Origin: Rahnella bruchi
GTDB taxonomy: Bacteria; Pseudomonadota; Gammaproteobacteria; Enterobacterales; Enterobacteriaceae
Direction: 5' to 3'
NCBI RefSeq assembly: GCF_003614975.1
Contig: NZ_QZWI01000017.1
Span: 1 to 64,000 of the forward strand
DNA length: 64,000 nt
Position 1 is the stretch's first letter. The number at the start of each line of letters is the position of its first letter. The translations under genes and the position numbers were made by a program. Of the stretch, positions 27,856 through 37,065 are shown piece after piece. The notes beneath the pieces were generated by a model. It saw only the letters and a program-made list of their open reading frames with translations. It did not search any database and had not been told where the DNA came from.

Positions 27856-29537
27856 ATTGCTCCCTCGGACGGCAGACGAAGAGTAACCCGGGTAAAATCA
27901 TCAGGCTGACAGATGACAGTAATCCCGTAATCATCACCAAATCGCGCCCGTAAACGCTTATCCACCAGACTCATACCCAGTCCGTCACTGCTCTCTTCCG
28001 GCTGGTATAGCCCGGCGTTATCTTCCACTTCAACAATCACCATCTGACCCTCACTGTAAGCACGGATCACAATATTGCCATTGCTCAGCAGCTGAGAAGT
28101 TCCGTGTTTGATGGCGTTTTCCACCAGCGGTTGCAGGGTAAACGCAGGTAAACTCTGACCGGAAAAGGCCTCAGGAACCTGCAAATCCACCTTCAGCTGC
28201 GTCGGAAATCTTGCCAGTTCGATTTGCAGATAGGCATTCACATGCTCAAGCTCGTCCGCCAGCGTGACGGCCTCGGAAGAGCGTTTGAGATTTTTGCGAA
28301 AGAACGTCGAGAGATACTGCACCAGTTGCCCGGCCTTATCGCTGTCATGGCGGATCACCGCCATCAGGGTGTTAAGGGCGTTAAACAGAAAATGCGGATT
28401 CACCTGCGCGTGCAAAAGTTTGATTTCAGCCTGCGCCAGCAGCGCTTTTTGTTGTTCAAACTTACCGGCGAGGATCTGGGCCGACAGCAGCTGGGCAATG
28501 CCCTCGCCCAGCGTGCGGTTGATGGAACTGAACAGCCGGTTGCGGACTTCGTATAATTTGATGGTGCCGATCACCCGCTGATTCTCACCGCGCAGCGGGA
28601 TCACCAGCGTCGAGCCCAGCTTGCAGTTGGGATGCAGCGAACAGCGGTAAGGCAGCTCGTTGCCGTCGGCGTACACCACCTCATCGTTCTCAATGGCGCG
28701 CCAGGTATATTCAGAAGCAATAGGTTTGCCGACCAGATGGTGATCGTCACCGATACCGGTAAAGGCCAGTAATTTCTCGCGATCGGTAATCGCCACAGCA
28801 CCGATATCCAGCTCTTTCAGCAGCACCTGCGCCACTTTCATGCTGTTCTCTTCGTTAAAACCGCGCCTCAAAATACCTTCTGTTGAAGCCGCCACTTTCA
28901 GCGCTGTCGCCGAAAACGCCGAGGTATATTTTTCAAACATCGCCCGCTTATCCAACAAGATGCGCATAAACATCGCCGCGCCGAGGGTGTTTGTCACCAT
29001 CATTGGCGCGGCAATACTGCCGACCAGATTTAGCGCATCGTTAAACGGACGGGCAATAAGCAGGATGATCAGCATTTGCAGCATTTCGGCGACAAACGTC
29101 ACGCCAGCCGCCACCAGCGGATTAAACAGTTTATCGATGCGGCCACGCTTAATTAAAACGCTGTGAACCAGACCGCCGATTAATCCCTCGGCGATGGTTG
29201 ACATCATACAGCTCAGCGCCGTCATGCCGCCCATCGAATAACGGTGGATCCCGCCGGTCAAACCGACTAATCCGCCGACCACCGGCCCGCCGAGTAATCC
29301 GCCCATCACCGCGCCGATCGCCCGGGTATTGGCAATCGAGTCTTCGATATGCAGCCCGAAATAGGTGCCCATAATACAAAAAATGGAAAACGTGATATAG
29401 CACAACAGCTTGTGCGGCAGGCGCACGGTGACCTGAACCAGCGGAATAAATAACCGCGTTTTACTCATCAGCCAGGCGATCACCAAAAACACACACATTT
29501 GCTGTAACAGCAGCAAGATCAGATTAAATTCGTACAT
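27840..29537 (-). CDS. btsS: Pyruvate-sensing histidine kinase BtsS, 565 aa
   Basis: An inner-membrane LytS-type kinase: an N-terminal 5TM domain (about 1-190, with [20 protein letters not shown]), a GAF region (about 220-350), then the His_kinase domain with phospho-His in [12 protein letters not shown] and the ATP lid region with NAIKHG. The ATG at 29537 ([15 protein letters not shown]) fits the E. coli YehU start; an ATG five codons upstream has no better ribosome site. In E. coli BtsS binds external pyruvate and signals to BtsR. Confidence 0.92.
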   Translation of the reverse strand: MYEFNLILLLLQQMCVFLVIAWLMSKTRLFIPLVQVTVRLPHKLLCYITFSIFCIMGTYFGLHIEDSIANTRAIGAVMGGLLGGPVVGGLVGLTGGIHRYSMGGMTALSCMMSTIAEGLIGGLVHSVLIKRGRIDKLFNPLVAAGVTFVAEMLQMLIILLIARPFNDALNLVGSIAAPMMVTNTLGAAMFMRILLDKRAMFEKYTSAFSATALKVAASTEGILRRGFNEENSMKVAQVLLKELDIGAVAITDREKLLAFTGIGDDHHLVGKPIASEYTWRAIENDEVVYADGNELPYRCSLHPNCKLGSTLVIPLRGENQRVIGTIKLYEVRNRLFSSINRTLGEGIAQLLSAQILAGKFEQQKALLAQAEIKLLHAQVNPHFLFNALNTLMAVIRHDSDKAGQLVQYLSTFFRKNLKRSSEAVTLADELEHVNAYLQIELARFPTQLKVDLQVPEAFSGQSLPAFTLQPLVENAIKHGTSQLLSNGNIVIRAYSEGQMVIVEVEDNAGLYQPEESSDGLGMSLVDKRLRARFGDDYGITVICQPDDFTRVTLRLPSEGAICYEF

Positions 29538-29695
29538 TCCCTGGGCATCCAAAATACAACAAGCCGGTAATATATCTTGCTCAGCAAAAGTTTACCTTGA
29601 TGCCGCCAGAAGAATGGGAATGCAGTTGTTGACGGATTACATTTTTATATGAATCAGCAATGAAAGTATAAAGCAGCGCTCATTCCCGCCCTCAC

Positions 29696-30166
29696 TTACT
29701 GAAAATCCTCATAAGTGGCGTCAGGCTCATTCCCCTTGCGCAGTTTGCCGGTGATATCCGTCAGCACGGCGGTATCCTCTGTGGTCAGGAATTTCAGAAA
29801 ATATTGTCTGACTGCGGCGGCATGTAGCGGTTCTGCCTCAGTTATTTGCCTGATGCCCTCTTCGGTTATGCAAACCATCACGACCTGCCCCGACCGGTTT
29901 TCACGGGTCACGACGGCGCGGGTCTCCATCCTGCTCAGCTGATGTGACAGGCGGCTTTTGTCCCAGCCAAGAAACTGCTGAATGTCACGCTGCCTGAGCT
30001 CTCCGAGGCGGGTCGCTTTCAGCAGAGCCAGGATGGCAAAATCCTGCCCGGAAATGCCGGTCGCTTTCTGTAACTCGCTGGCAATTTTGGATGAAATCAC
30101 TTCTGCCATCCGGCGAAAACCCCGCCACGCCATGAGTTCCTGATCGGTTAATTTTTCTGTTTTCAT
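29696..30166 (-). CDS. MarR-family regulator, 156 aa
   Basis: A winged-helix MarR protein. The recognition region reads RQRDIQQFLGWDKSRLSHQL followed by the wing TRENRSGQVVMVCITEEG. An in-frame GTG two codons upstream of the ATG at 30166 is an alternative start; no strong Shine-Dalgarno is visible. It is divergent from the FAD monooxygenase across about 110 bases that contain two GTTGA..TCAAC inverted repeats, so it probably represses both genes and is released by a phenolic or drug-like ligand. Confidence 0.88.
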   Translation of the reverse strand: MKTEKLTDQELMAWRGFRRMAEVISSKIASELQKATGISGQDFAILALLKATRLGELRQRDIQQFLGWDKSRLSHQLSRMETRAVVTRENRSGQVVMVCITEEGIRQITEAEPLHAAAVRQYFLKFLTTEDTAVLTDITGKLRKGNEPDATYEDFQ

Positions 30167-30187
30167 AGACACAGTTTATCACATGAG

Positions 30188-30201
30188 GTTGACATATCAA
30201 C
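30188..30201. promoter_or_regulatory. MarR operator copy 1
   Basis: GTTGACATATCAAC, one mismatch from a perfect palindrome, 22 bases upstream of the marR-type ATG and flanked by TGAG/CTCA. Confidence 0.75.
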
Positions 30202-30217
30202 TCAAAAGGATAAGCAT

Positions 30218-30231
30218 GTTGATATATCAAC
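30218..30231. promoter_or_regulatory. MarR operator copy 2
   Basis: GTTGATATATCAAC is a perfect 14-bp palindrome, 30 bases from copy 1 (start to start), nearer the monooxygenase gene. Confidence 0.8.
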
Positions 30232-30274
30232 TCAGGCGACATTCCCGCCTGTTCAACATTCTTAAGGAAACAAA

Positions 30275-31402
30275 ATGACTCAACCCATCACGATTATCGG
30301 CGCAGGGCTTGGCGGATTAGTCCTCGCCAGAGTGCTGCATGTTCACGGCATCGCGGCGACGGTTTATGAAGCAGATGACTCGGCAGAGGCACGTTCTCAG
30401 GGCGGGATGTTGGATATTCATGATTACAACGGACAGCTGGCGCTGAAGGACGCCGGGTTATACGAAGAATTCACCCGGCTTATTCATGCAGGCGGTGAAG
30501 CCACAAAAGTCTACGACAAAAACGGCGCGCTGCTTTTTGCCGAAGAGGATGACGGAACCGGCAACCGCCCGGAAGTACTGCGTGGAGAACTGCGCCGTAT
30601 CCTGCTGGGATCCCTGCCCGCCGGAACCGTTCAGTGGGGGTACAAAGTGGCGTCTGCAACAGCTACCGGTGCCGGACAGCATCTGATCAAATTTGCAAAT
30701 GGGTCAGAGATCACCGCCGGATTACTGGTTGGCGCGGACGGCGCGTGGTCAAAAGTTCGCCCGCTGGTTTCTGACGCTCATCCGGCCTGCACCGGGAATG
30801 TCTACGTCGAAATCGGGCTGCATGATGCCGATAACCAGCATACTGCGGGCGCTCAGATTGACGGCGGCGGTTCGATGTTTGCAGTGGCTCCCGGAAAAGG
30901 CATTCTGGCGCACCGGGAACCTCATGGCGTGTTGCATATGTACGTGTCGCTGAACAAATCTGCTGACTGGGTGGAGAGCATCGGTCGCCGCTCCCCGGCT
31001 GTTGCGCTCGCTGAAGTGGCCGCCGAATTTGCAGGATGGGCGCCGGAACTGCTATCGCTGATAACAGAAAGTGATACCGCCCCTGCTTTCCGCCCGGTTT
31101 ACTCACTGCCTTACGGGCACGAGTGGCAGCATGTTCCCGGCGTCACCCTGATTGGCGATGCGGCACATCTGATGGCACCGAATGGTGAAGGGGCAAATCT
31201 CGCCCTGTTTGATGGTGCACAACTGGGTAAAGCCATTGCCGCAAATCCGGACGACTTAAACGCCGCTATCCGCGAATACGAAAAGCAGCTGTTCCCGCGC
31301 ACCGCCAAAGTTGCCGTGGAAACTCAGGAACTTTTAGTGACCTTATTCGGCGCTGACTCCCCGCAAAGCCTGGTGAAAATGTTTACGCAGCCGCAGCCAT
31401 AA
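30275..31402 (+). CDS. TetX-like FAD-dependent monooxygenase, 375 aa
   Basis: A class A flavoprotein hydroxylase using NAD(P)H and O2. Motifs: ITIIGAGLGGLVLA (dinucleotide fold, residues 5-18), EARSQGGMLDIH, LVGADGAWSKVR (the DG motif) and GDAAHLMAPNGEGAN (FAD ribityl site). Layout and segments such as GGMLDIHDYNGQLALKDAGL, together with GDAAHLM and a final helix with YEKQLF, follow the Tet(X) tetracycline-inactivating enzymes, but identity is clearly moderate and many relatives act on other aromatics. AAGGA precedes the ATG. MarR-type control from the divergent gene is likely. Cytoplasmic. Confidence 0.85.
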   Translation: MTQPITIIGAGLGGLVLARVLHVHGIAATVYEADDSAEARSQGGMLDIHDYNGQLALKDAGLYEEFTRLIHAGGEATKVYDKNGALLFAEEDDGTGNRPEVLRGELRRILLGSLPAGTVQWGYKVASATATGAGQHLIKFANGSEITAGLLVGADGAWSKVRPLVSDAHPACTGNVYVEIGLHDADNQHTAGAQIDGGGSMFAVAPGKGILAHREPHGVLHMYVSLNKSADWVESIGRRSPAVALAEVAAEFAGWAPELLSLITESDTAPAFRPVYSLPYGHEWQHVPGVTLIGDAAHLMAPNGEGANLALFDGAQLGKAIAANPDDLNAAIREYEKQLFPRTAKVAVETQELLVTLFGADSPQSLVKMFTQPQP

Positions 31403-31410
31403 AAAAGACT

Positions 31411-31442
31411 CAGACGCACCCGCTGGTTTCAGGGTGCGTCTG
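31411..31442 (-). terminator. Strong hairpin after the monooxygenase gene
   Basis: CAGACGCACCC, a 10-base loop, GGGTGCGTCTG: a perfect 11-bp stem. On the minus strand it runs into AGTCTTTTTT, so it would terminate leftward transcription from the 31519 remnant. Confidence 0.7.
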
Positions 31443-31518
31443 CATAATGTCCCTGTCGCTGCAACGTATCGCCAGGCGCGATTAACAGCAACGAGCAGTT
31501 ATCAGCAAACAGGCATAA

Positions 31519-31830
31519 TCACTGTTGCTCACCGCTGGCCGACAAAGCAAAAGTTCCCACCGGCGTGACGGGCAGATATTTTTTATAATAATCGTGATAG
31601 TTCTTCACAGGATCAATATCCTTAAATAAGTCAGGATAAAGGGATTTAGCAATAAACTGTACCATCGTAAAATCAACCAGTGTGCGCGATGCGCCCTGAT
31701 AAATGCCGAAGAGTTTGCCATTCTTAATTGCCGGTAATGCACTCCAGCCATTGCGTTGTGCGAATCCGTTAAGCTTTGTTCTCGCCGTGGCTTCATTGAC
31801 GCCGATACCCATTTCTAACGCTGTATCAAC
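31519..31830 (-). pseudogene. C-terminal remnant of an iron-siderophore ABC binding protein
   Basis: About 97 residues that match only the C-terminal lobe of FecB/FhuD-type periplasmic binding proteins: NGKLFGIYQGASRTLVDFTM and VQFIAKSLYPDLF with the PVKNYHDYYKKYLPV tail. The frame stays open upstream (KVDTALEMGIGVNEA) but soon loses similarity, with a stop a little beyond 31870. There is no signal peptide or N-terminal lobe, and no ABC permease or ATPase nearby. Read as the stump of a deleted transport operon. Confidence 0.7.
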
Positions 31831-31892
31831 CTTAAAACGCTTCTCTGAGGCTGAGCTATAATTCAGGTTTTACCGATGAGAAGGATACTTAT

Positions 31893-32084
31893 ATGGCTCC
31901 CGTCGCAGGTCTCTCAGGTGGCATTATATTTATTATCATTGGCATAGTGATGCTGTGGTTATTAATCAAGGCTTATAAAGCCAATCAGAACAAGAAGTTC
32001 TTCACGCCGAGCAAATGCATGTTGCTCATCGGGACTGTCGTCTCTTTCGTTATTTCCATCGTATTTTTCACCTCCTCATCCTGA
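31893..32084 (+). CDS. Small two-helix membrane protein, 63 aa
   Basis: Two hydrophobic segments (about residues 9-26, and 43-60 with LLIGTVVSFVISIVFF) joined by a basic loop (KAYKANQNKKFF). The loop would face the cytoplasm with both ends outside. AAGGA lies 9 bases before the ATG. I do not recognise a family; the function is unknown. It stands alone. Confidence 0.6.
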   Translation: MAPVAGLSGGIIFIIIGIVMLWLLIKAYKANQNKKFFTPSKCMLLIGTVVSFVISIVFFTSSS

Positions 32085-32109
32085 TTTCAGCCGGATATTT
32101 TCCGTTAAC

Positions 32110-32129
32110 GCCCCGGCCATAACCGGGGC
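32110..32129. terminator. Hairpin before treZ
   Basis: GCCCCGG, loop CCATAA, CCGGGGC: a perfect 7-bp GC stem 26 bases past the small membrane protein stop; no T run follows. Confidence 0.45.
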
Positions 32130-32241
32130 CAGCTATCCGGCAAGTTGTCCGCCGAGCCCCCGACTCCTTCATCCTCGTCTATGATTATTATTCGTTTGCT
32201 AACTGACCGTTTCATCGCCCATTTTTATGCGAGGTAAAGAG

Positions 32242-34023
32242 ATGCATTTCAGCGCATTCACCACCAGCTGGGGGGCTAATTTCATTGCCGCCGGTACGGT
32301 TCACTTTCGGGTCTGGGCTCCGGGTCAGGAGAAAATGACATTACGGCTCTCCGGTGAGGAGGCAGAAATGCCCGCCACGGGAAACGGCTGGTTCGAGGTG
32401 GTGGCGACCCGTGTGTCTGCCGGTGAGCCGTACCAGTTTGTACTGGCCGACGGCATGGCGGTACCTGATCCCGCTTCGCGTAGCCAGCAGGCGGACGTCA
32501 GCGGCCCATCGCTTGTCACGTCATCAGAAAGCTATCAGTGGCAAAATGCTGACTGGGCAGGACGTCCGTGGGAAGAATCGGTGATTTATGAACTGCATAT
32601 CGGGACATTTACCCCGCAGGGAACGTTCCGGGCAGCCATGGGAAAACTGCCTTACCTCGCCGAAACCGGCATCACCATGATTGAAGTGCTGCCGCTGGCG
32701 CAGTTTGGTGGCAAACGCGGCTGGGGATATGACGGCGTTTTGCTGTACGCACCGCATTGCGCATACGGCACCCCAGATGATTTCAAAGCGTTTGTCGATG
32801 CGGCGCACGGCCACGGCATTTCCGTGGTGCTGGATATCGTGCTCAACCACTTTGGCCCGGAAGGCAACTATCTGCCTTTGCTGGCACCGCAGTTCTTTGA
32901 TCCGGTACGCCAGACGGCCTGGGGCGCAGGCATCGCCTATGACCAGGAAGGCGCCCGTCAGTATATTCTGGAAGCGCCGCTTTACTGGCTGAAAGAGTAT
33001 CACCTCGACGGGCTGCGTTTTGACGCCGTCGATCAGATGAAAGATGCCACCGAACCGCACATCCTGCCGGAAATCGCCCGGCGGATCCGTACTGAAATCA
33101 CCGATCGTCCCATCCATCTGACCACCGAAGACAGCCGCAATATTACCTTTTTGCATCCGCGCACGCCGGAAGGCGAGGCTCCGCTGTTCACCGCCGAATG
33201 GAATGACGATTTACATAATGCCATCCACGTTCTCAGCACCGGTGAAACGCACGCTTATTATCAGGATTTTGCCGCTGACCCCATTGGCATGGCCGCCCGC
33301 GCGTTTGCCGAAGGGTTCGCCTATCAGGGCGAGATTTCTTCACAAAGCGGCAAACCTCGCGGGGAAAAGAGCAACGGTCAGCCGCCGGTCGCCTTTGTAG
33401 ATTTCATTCAAAACCACGATCAGATTGGTAACCGCGCGCAGGGCGAACGGCTTATTACGCTGGCCGGTGAGCGCAAAACACGCATCCTGCTCGCCGCACT
33501 ACTGCTTTCGCCCCATATCCCGCTGCTGTTTATGGGTGAAGAGTATGGCGAAACCCACCCGTTTCTGTTTTTCACCGATTTTGAAGGGGAACTGGCGAAA
33601 GCCGTTCGCGAAGGACGTGCGCGGGAATTTGAAGGCCATAGTGGATATGGCAATGAGAGCGTACCCGACCCTAACGCAGCTAAGACTTTCGAAAGGTCTA
33701 AACTTGACTGGCAGAAGGCCGTCAGCCCTGAAGGTGCAGACAATCTGGCACTCATCCGAACCTTGCTCACTCTGCGCCGGGAATATGTTGTGCCGTTGCT
33801 CACTCCGCCGCAGGGCAATGTCGGCAAAATAGTGCAGGCCTCAGGGGACGTTCTCGCCGTCACCTGGACTTTCCCCAAAGGCACCCTTTCTCTGGCCTTC
33901 AATCTCGGGGAAACCGCGCAGCCACTGCCGGAACAACCGGGTGATACGCTGTTTGCCTGGCCAGAAGCGACAGGAAAGTCAGAGCCAGTTTCGATCATCG
34001 CCCGTCTTTCCTGGGGAGAATAA
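32242..34023 (+). CDS. treZ: Malto-oligosyltrehalose trehalohydrolase TreZ, 593 aa
   Basis: A cytoplasmic GH13 enzyme that releases trehalose from maltooligosyl-trehalose. An N-terminal carbohydrate-binding E-set domain (about 1-95) precedes the barrel. Catalytic residues: nucleophile Asp261 (LRFDAVDQ), acid/base Glu296 (TTEDSRN) and Asp393 (IQNHDQIGN). The ATG at 32242 has GAGG seven bases upstream; the ATG at 32227 lies before that site. treY follows 2 bases after the stop, so the two enzymes are made together from one operon. The expected role is trehalose formation from glycogen or maltodextrin under osmotic or desiccation stress. Confidence 0.93.
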   Translation: MHFSAFTTSWGANFIAAGTVHFRVWAPGQEKMTLRLSGEEAEMPATGNGWFEVVATRVSAGEPYQFVLADGMAVPDPASRSQQADVSGPSLVTSSESYQWQNADWAGRPWEESVIYELHIGTFTPQGTFRAAMGKLPYLAETGITMIEVLPLAQFGGKRGWGYDGVLLYAPHCAYGTPDDFKAFVDAAHGHGISVVLDIVLNHFGPEGNYLPLLAPQFFDPVRQTAWGAGIAYDQEGARQYILEAPLYWLKEYHLDGLRFDAVDQMKDATEPHILPEIARRIRTEITDRPIHLTTEDSRNITFLHPRTPEGEAPLFTAEWNDDLHNAIHVLSTGETHAYYQDFAADPIGMAARAFAEGFAYQGEISSQSGKPRGEKSNGQPPVAFVDFIQNHDQIGNRAQGERLITLAGERKTRILLAALLLSPHIPLLFMGEEYGETHPFLFFTDFEGELAKAVREGRAREFEGHSGYGNESVPDPNAAKTFERSKLDWQKAVSPEGADNLALIRTLLTLRREYVVPLLTPPQGNVGKIVQASGDVLAVTWTFPKGTLSLAFNLGETAQPLPEQPGDTLFAWPEATGKSEPVSIIARLSWGE

Positions 34024-34025
34024 AT

Positions 34026-36548
34026 GTGAACATACCCGCCGCGACCTACCGAATTCAGTTCCGCGATGGCATGGACTTTGACCAAGCAGCGGCACTTATC
34101 CCTTATTTGCAACGGCTCGGGATCAGTCACTTATATGCCTCGCCGGTTTTTACCGCGACCTCAGATTCTACGCACGGTTACGATATTACCGATGCCAACG
34201 AAATCGACCCGACATTGGGAGGCAGAGAAGGGTTTGACCGCCTGTCACAGGCACTGAGCGCGGCAGGGATGGGACTGATTCTGGATATTGTTCCCAATCA
34301 CATGGCCGCGTCACTGGAAAACCCGTGGTGGCGCGACGTCATTGAGCATGGCGAAAAAAGCCGTTACGCGCGGCATTTTGACATCGACTGGTCACAGCGC
34401 CTCACCCTGCCATTTCTTGGCGATACGTTTGAAGAGGTGCTGGAAAAAGGGGAAATCACCCTGAAGCCGGATCCGAAAACCGGCCTGCCTGCGTTTGCCT
34501 ATTTCGACACATTCTATCCCCTTGCGCCAGACACGTATCCCAACGGTGAAACCACAATGGATAGCGCTGCGTTAGCTGAATTACATGAGCGCCAGCCCTA
34601 CCGGCTGATGTCATGGCGGGATGCGCCACGCGAACTCTCTTACCGGCGATTTTTTGAAATCACCGGCCTCGCAGGGGTGCGGGTGGAAGAGGATTCAGTG
34701 TTCGATGATACGCACCGGTTAATCCTCGAACTGGTGCATTCCGGCGCGGTGAGCGGACTGCGGGTCGATCATGTGGACGGTCTTGCCGATCCGAAAGCCT
34801 ATATTGAGCGTCTGCGGGAAAAGGCCGGAGCGGAATGCTACATCACGGTGGAGAAAATCCTCGGTAAAGGCGAGCGGCTGCCCGCTGACTGGCCGGTTTC
34901 CGGCACTACCGGTTATGAATTTATCGCCGCGCTTTCCGATGTGCTGGTCGAAGATGAAAACATCGCGGTGCTGCGCAATCTGTATGAGAACGTCGTCGGC
35001 AAGCCGGTGGATATGCGCGACGAGTTACGCGCCGCCAAACTGATGATGGTCGAGAAAAATTTCGAAGGGGAATTCAACACGCTCTGCCAGCTGGCGCTGG
35101 ATATTGCGGATAAAGAAGACCACGCATGGGATGCCAATACCCTGCGCGCCACGCTGCGGGAACTGCTGATCGCCTTCCCTGTTTATCGTACCTACGGCAC
35201 CGCGCAGGGATTACCCGCGGAGGATACTGCACTGCTGCATCAGATTATCGAAAAGATACATACCTCAGCACTCGACGTGCCTGCGGATATTCTCGATTTT
35301 CTGGCACGCATTCTCTCTGCGCAGACAACGGCATCCGTATCCGCTCAGGCCAGCCTGTTCCGCACCCGTTTTCAGCAACTGACCGGGCCGCTGATGGCGA
35401 AATCCGTGGAAGACACGCTGTTCTTTCGCCAGCATATGGATCTCGCCCTGAACGAAGTGGGCGCCGAGCCTTTGCTGCGAAAATTCTCTCCCGAGCGCTT
35501 CCATCAGGAAATGCTTCGCCGTCTCGAAGAACAACCGGCTGCCCTCTCCACCACCTCCACTCACGATACCAAGCGCGGCGAAGATGCCCGCGCCAGACTG
35601 TTTACCCTGACCGAAGCGCCGGAGCTCTGGGCAGAAAATGTCACCCGCTGGCATCAGATGAATCAGTCTAAAGTCATCACATTACCCGATGGCCCGGCAC
35701 CGAAACTGACCGGCGCATGGATGCTCTATCAGGCGCTGGCCGGTGCATGGCCGGCAACACTGCATCCGGACGATAAAAAAGGGTTACGTGAACTCAATGA
35801 AAGACTTCAGCTTTTCGTTGAAAAAGCGCTGCGCGAAGCCAAACTGCGCACCAACTGGGGTGACAGTAATGACGATTATGAAAACGCTGTGCTCGGTTAT
35901 ACCCGTCATTTGGTTTCACCGGACAATCACGTTTTTCTGAACGATTTTTACGCTGCACTCCGGCCTTTTATCCGCGCCGGACTGGTGAACAGTCTGACCC
36001 AGACGGTGATCAAAATGATGGCGCCTGGCGTGCCGGATATTTATCAGGGCAGTGAATTGCTTAATGACAGTCTGGTGGATCCGGATAACCGGCGTTTGCC
36101 AGATTTCAGTGAGCTGGAACGTCTGCTGGTTCAGGGAGAAAAACCGGTGTGGGACAACAAAGCCGCCTGGACGAGCGGACAGCTGAAACAACATGTGGCT
36201 GCGGTGCTTGCCCGCTATCGTCAGCAAAAGCCCACGTTATTTTTGCTGGGTGATTATGTGCCACTGACCGCAGCGGGAGATCACGCCAAAAACGTGATCG
36301 CCTTTGCGCGGCAGGAAAAGAGCGATGCCGTGATCGTCGCGGCACCGCGTCTGGTCTTTGATGAGCAAACGGTGGGCTTTCACCCGTCTGAAGGCGGATT
36401 TGATATCCAGGTGTTGCTGCCAGAATCGCTGGCTCACCGTTCCTATCGGGATCTGCTCAGCGGCAGGGAAATCACGGCTACTGACCAGATAGATTTCAGC
36501 AGCTGGCCCCGTAATAAACCGGTGGTGCTGTATTCCCTGACAATCTGA
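34026..36548 (+). CDS. treY: Malto-oligosyltrehalose synthase TreY, 840 aa
   Basis: A GH13 isomerase that turns the reducing-end alpha-1,4 link of maltodextrin into the alpha,alpha-1,1 link of trehalose, giving TreZ its substrate. Catalytic residues are Asp248 (LRVDHVDGL), Glu276 (TVEKILGKGE) and Asp514 (STHDTKRGED). The start is a GTG with GGAG eight bases upstream; the overlapping ATG at 34024 runs straight into a stop. Length is at the long end of the usual range. No treX/glgX debranching gene is in the window, so the glucan must be processed by enzymes encoded elsewhere. Confidence 0.93.
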   Translation: MNIPAATYRIQFRDGMDFDQAAALIPYLQRLGISHLYASPVFTATSDSTHGYDITDANEIDPTLGGREGFDRLSQALSAAGMGLILDIVPNHMAASLENPWWRDVIEHGEKSRYARHFDIDWSQRLTLPFLGDTFEEVLEKGEITLKPDPKTGLPAFAYFDTFYPLAPDTYPNGETTMDSAALAELHERQPYRLMSWRDAPRELSYRRFFEITGLAGVRVEEDSVFDDTHRLILELVHSGAVSGLRVDHVDGLADPKAYIERLREKAGAECYITVEKILGKGERLPADWPVSGTTGYEFIAALSDVLVEDENIAVLRNLYENVVGKPVDMRDELRAAKLMMVEKNFEGEFNTLCQLALDIADKEDHAWDANTLRATLRELLIAFPVYRTYGTAQGLPAEDTALLHQIIEKIHTSALDVPADILDFLARILSAQTTASVSAQASLFRTRFQQLTGPLMAKSVEDTLFFRQHMDLALNEVGAEPLLRKFSPERFHQEMLRRLEEQPAALSTTSTHDTKRGEDARARLFTLTEAPELWAENVTRWHQMNQSKVITLPDGPAPKLTGAWMLYQALAGAWPATLHPDDKKGLRELNERLQLFVEKALREAKLRTNWGDSNDDYENAVLGYTRHLVSPDNHVFLNDFYAALRPFIRAGLVNSLTQTVIKMMAPGVPDIYQGSELLNDSLVDPDNRRLPDFSELERLLVQGEKPVWDNKAAWTSGQLKQHVAAVLARYRQQKPTLFLLGDYVPLTAAGDHAKNVIAFARQEKSDAVIVAAPRLVFDEQTVGFHPSEGGFDIQVLLPESLAHRSYRDLLSGREITATDQIDFSSWPRNKPVVLYSLTI

Positions 36549-36649
36549 TGCCGGTCATTTAATCAGCATTTTTTAGGAATAAGCGGAATAATGTCCTGAG
36601 CTGTCAATTATCAACTAGGCTTAAAGTCGGTTAACAAAAGGAGAGAACC

Positions 36650-36922
36650 ATGTCATCACATGATATCGATGCAGATGCAAACCATCTGGCAGATAAGCTC
36701 GAAGATAAGGGCAACCAGCTTGCCGGTGAAGCCCAGAAACAATTTGGCGATTTTGTTGATTCTCCTAAGCACCAGATTAAAGGCGCAGCGCGTAAATACT
36801 CGGCTCAGGCCAGTGAAGTCGTCTCTGACGTCGCGGAGAAGATCAAAGAAAACCCACTGTCCGGTTTGATCGCGGCAGGCGCCATCGGCGTCGTTCTCGG
36901 GTTGTTGCTCGGCCGTAAGTAG
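36650..36922 (+). CDS. DUF883/ElaB-YqjD-family protein, 90 aa
   Basis: A long charged amphipathic helix (residues 1-68) followed by one C-terminal membrane helix (NPLSGLIAAGAIGVVLGLLL, ending GRK). This C-tail-anchored plan is that of ElaB, YqjD and YgaM, stationary-phase inner-membrane proteins that bind ribosomes in E. coli. AAAGGAGAG gives a very strong ribosome site. A rho-independent terminator follows. General-stress expression would fit its place beside trehalose genes, but no sigma-S promoter was identified. Confidence 0.88.
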   Translation: MSSHDIDADANHLADKLEDKGNQLAGEAQKQFGDFVDSPKHQIKGAARKYSAQASEVVSDVAEKIKENPLSGLIAAGAIGVVLGLLLGRK

Positions 36923-36939
36923 ACCGGTAACGTCCGGAT

Positions 36940-36964
36940 AAAAAAGGCCTGCGGGCCTTTTTTA
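36940..36964 (+). terminator. Rho-independent terminator
   Basis: AAAAAAGGCC, loop TGCG, GGCCTTTTTT: a 10-bp stem with T tail, 17 bases past the DUF883 stop. Symmetric, so it can act in both directions. Confidence 0.88.
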
Positions 36965-37053
36965 TTGTCTGGAATACGGGGAATAGGTGATCAAGGTACC
37001 ACTTTTGGAGTACATGCAGAATTCTCCTACACATTTCCGTCACACATGTAGGG

Positions 37054-37059
37054 TATAGT
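37054..37059 (+). promoter_or_regulatory. -10 element of the small-RNA candidate
   Basis: TATAGT, one mismatch from the sigma-70 -10 consensus, about seven bases before the proposed RNA 5' end. A good -35 at 17-bp spacing is not obvious (ACATTT), so an activator may be needed. Confidence 0.45.
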
Positions 37060-37065
37060 GAACGT

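Noticed and set aside
27840-29552. Start of btsS at 29552
   Set aside because: The five extra residues have no homologue in E. coli BtsS and no better ribosome site; the ATG at 29537 matches the known start.
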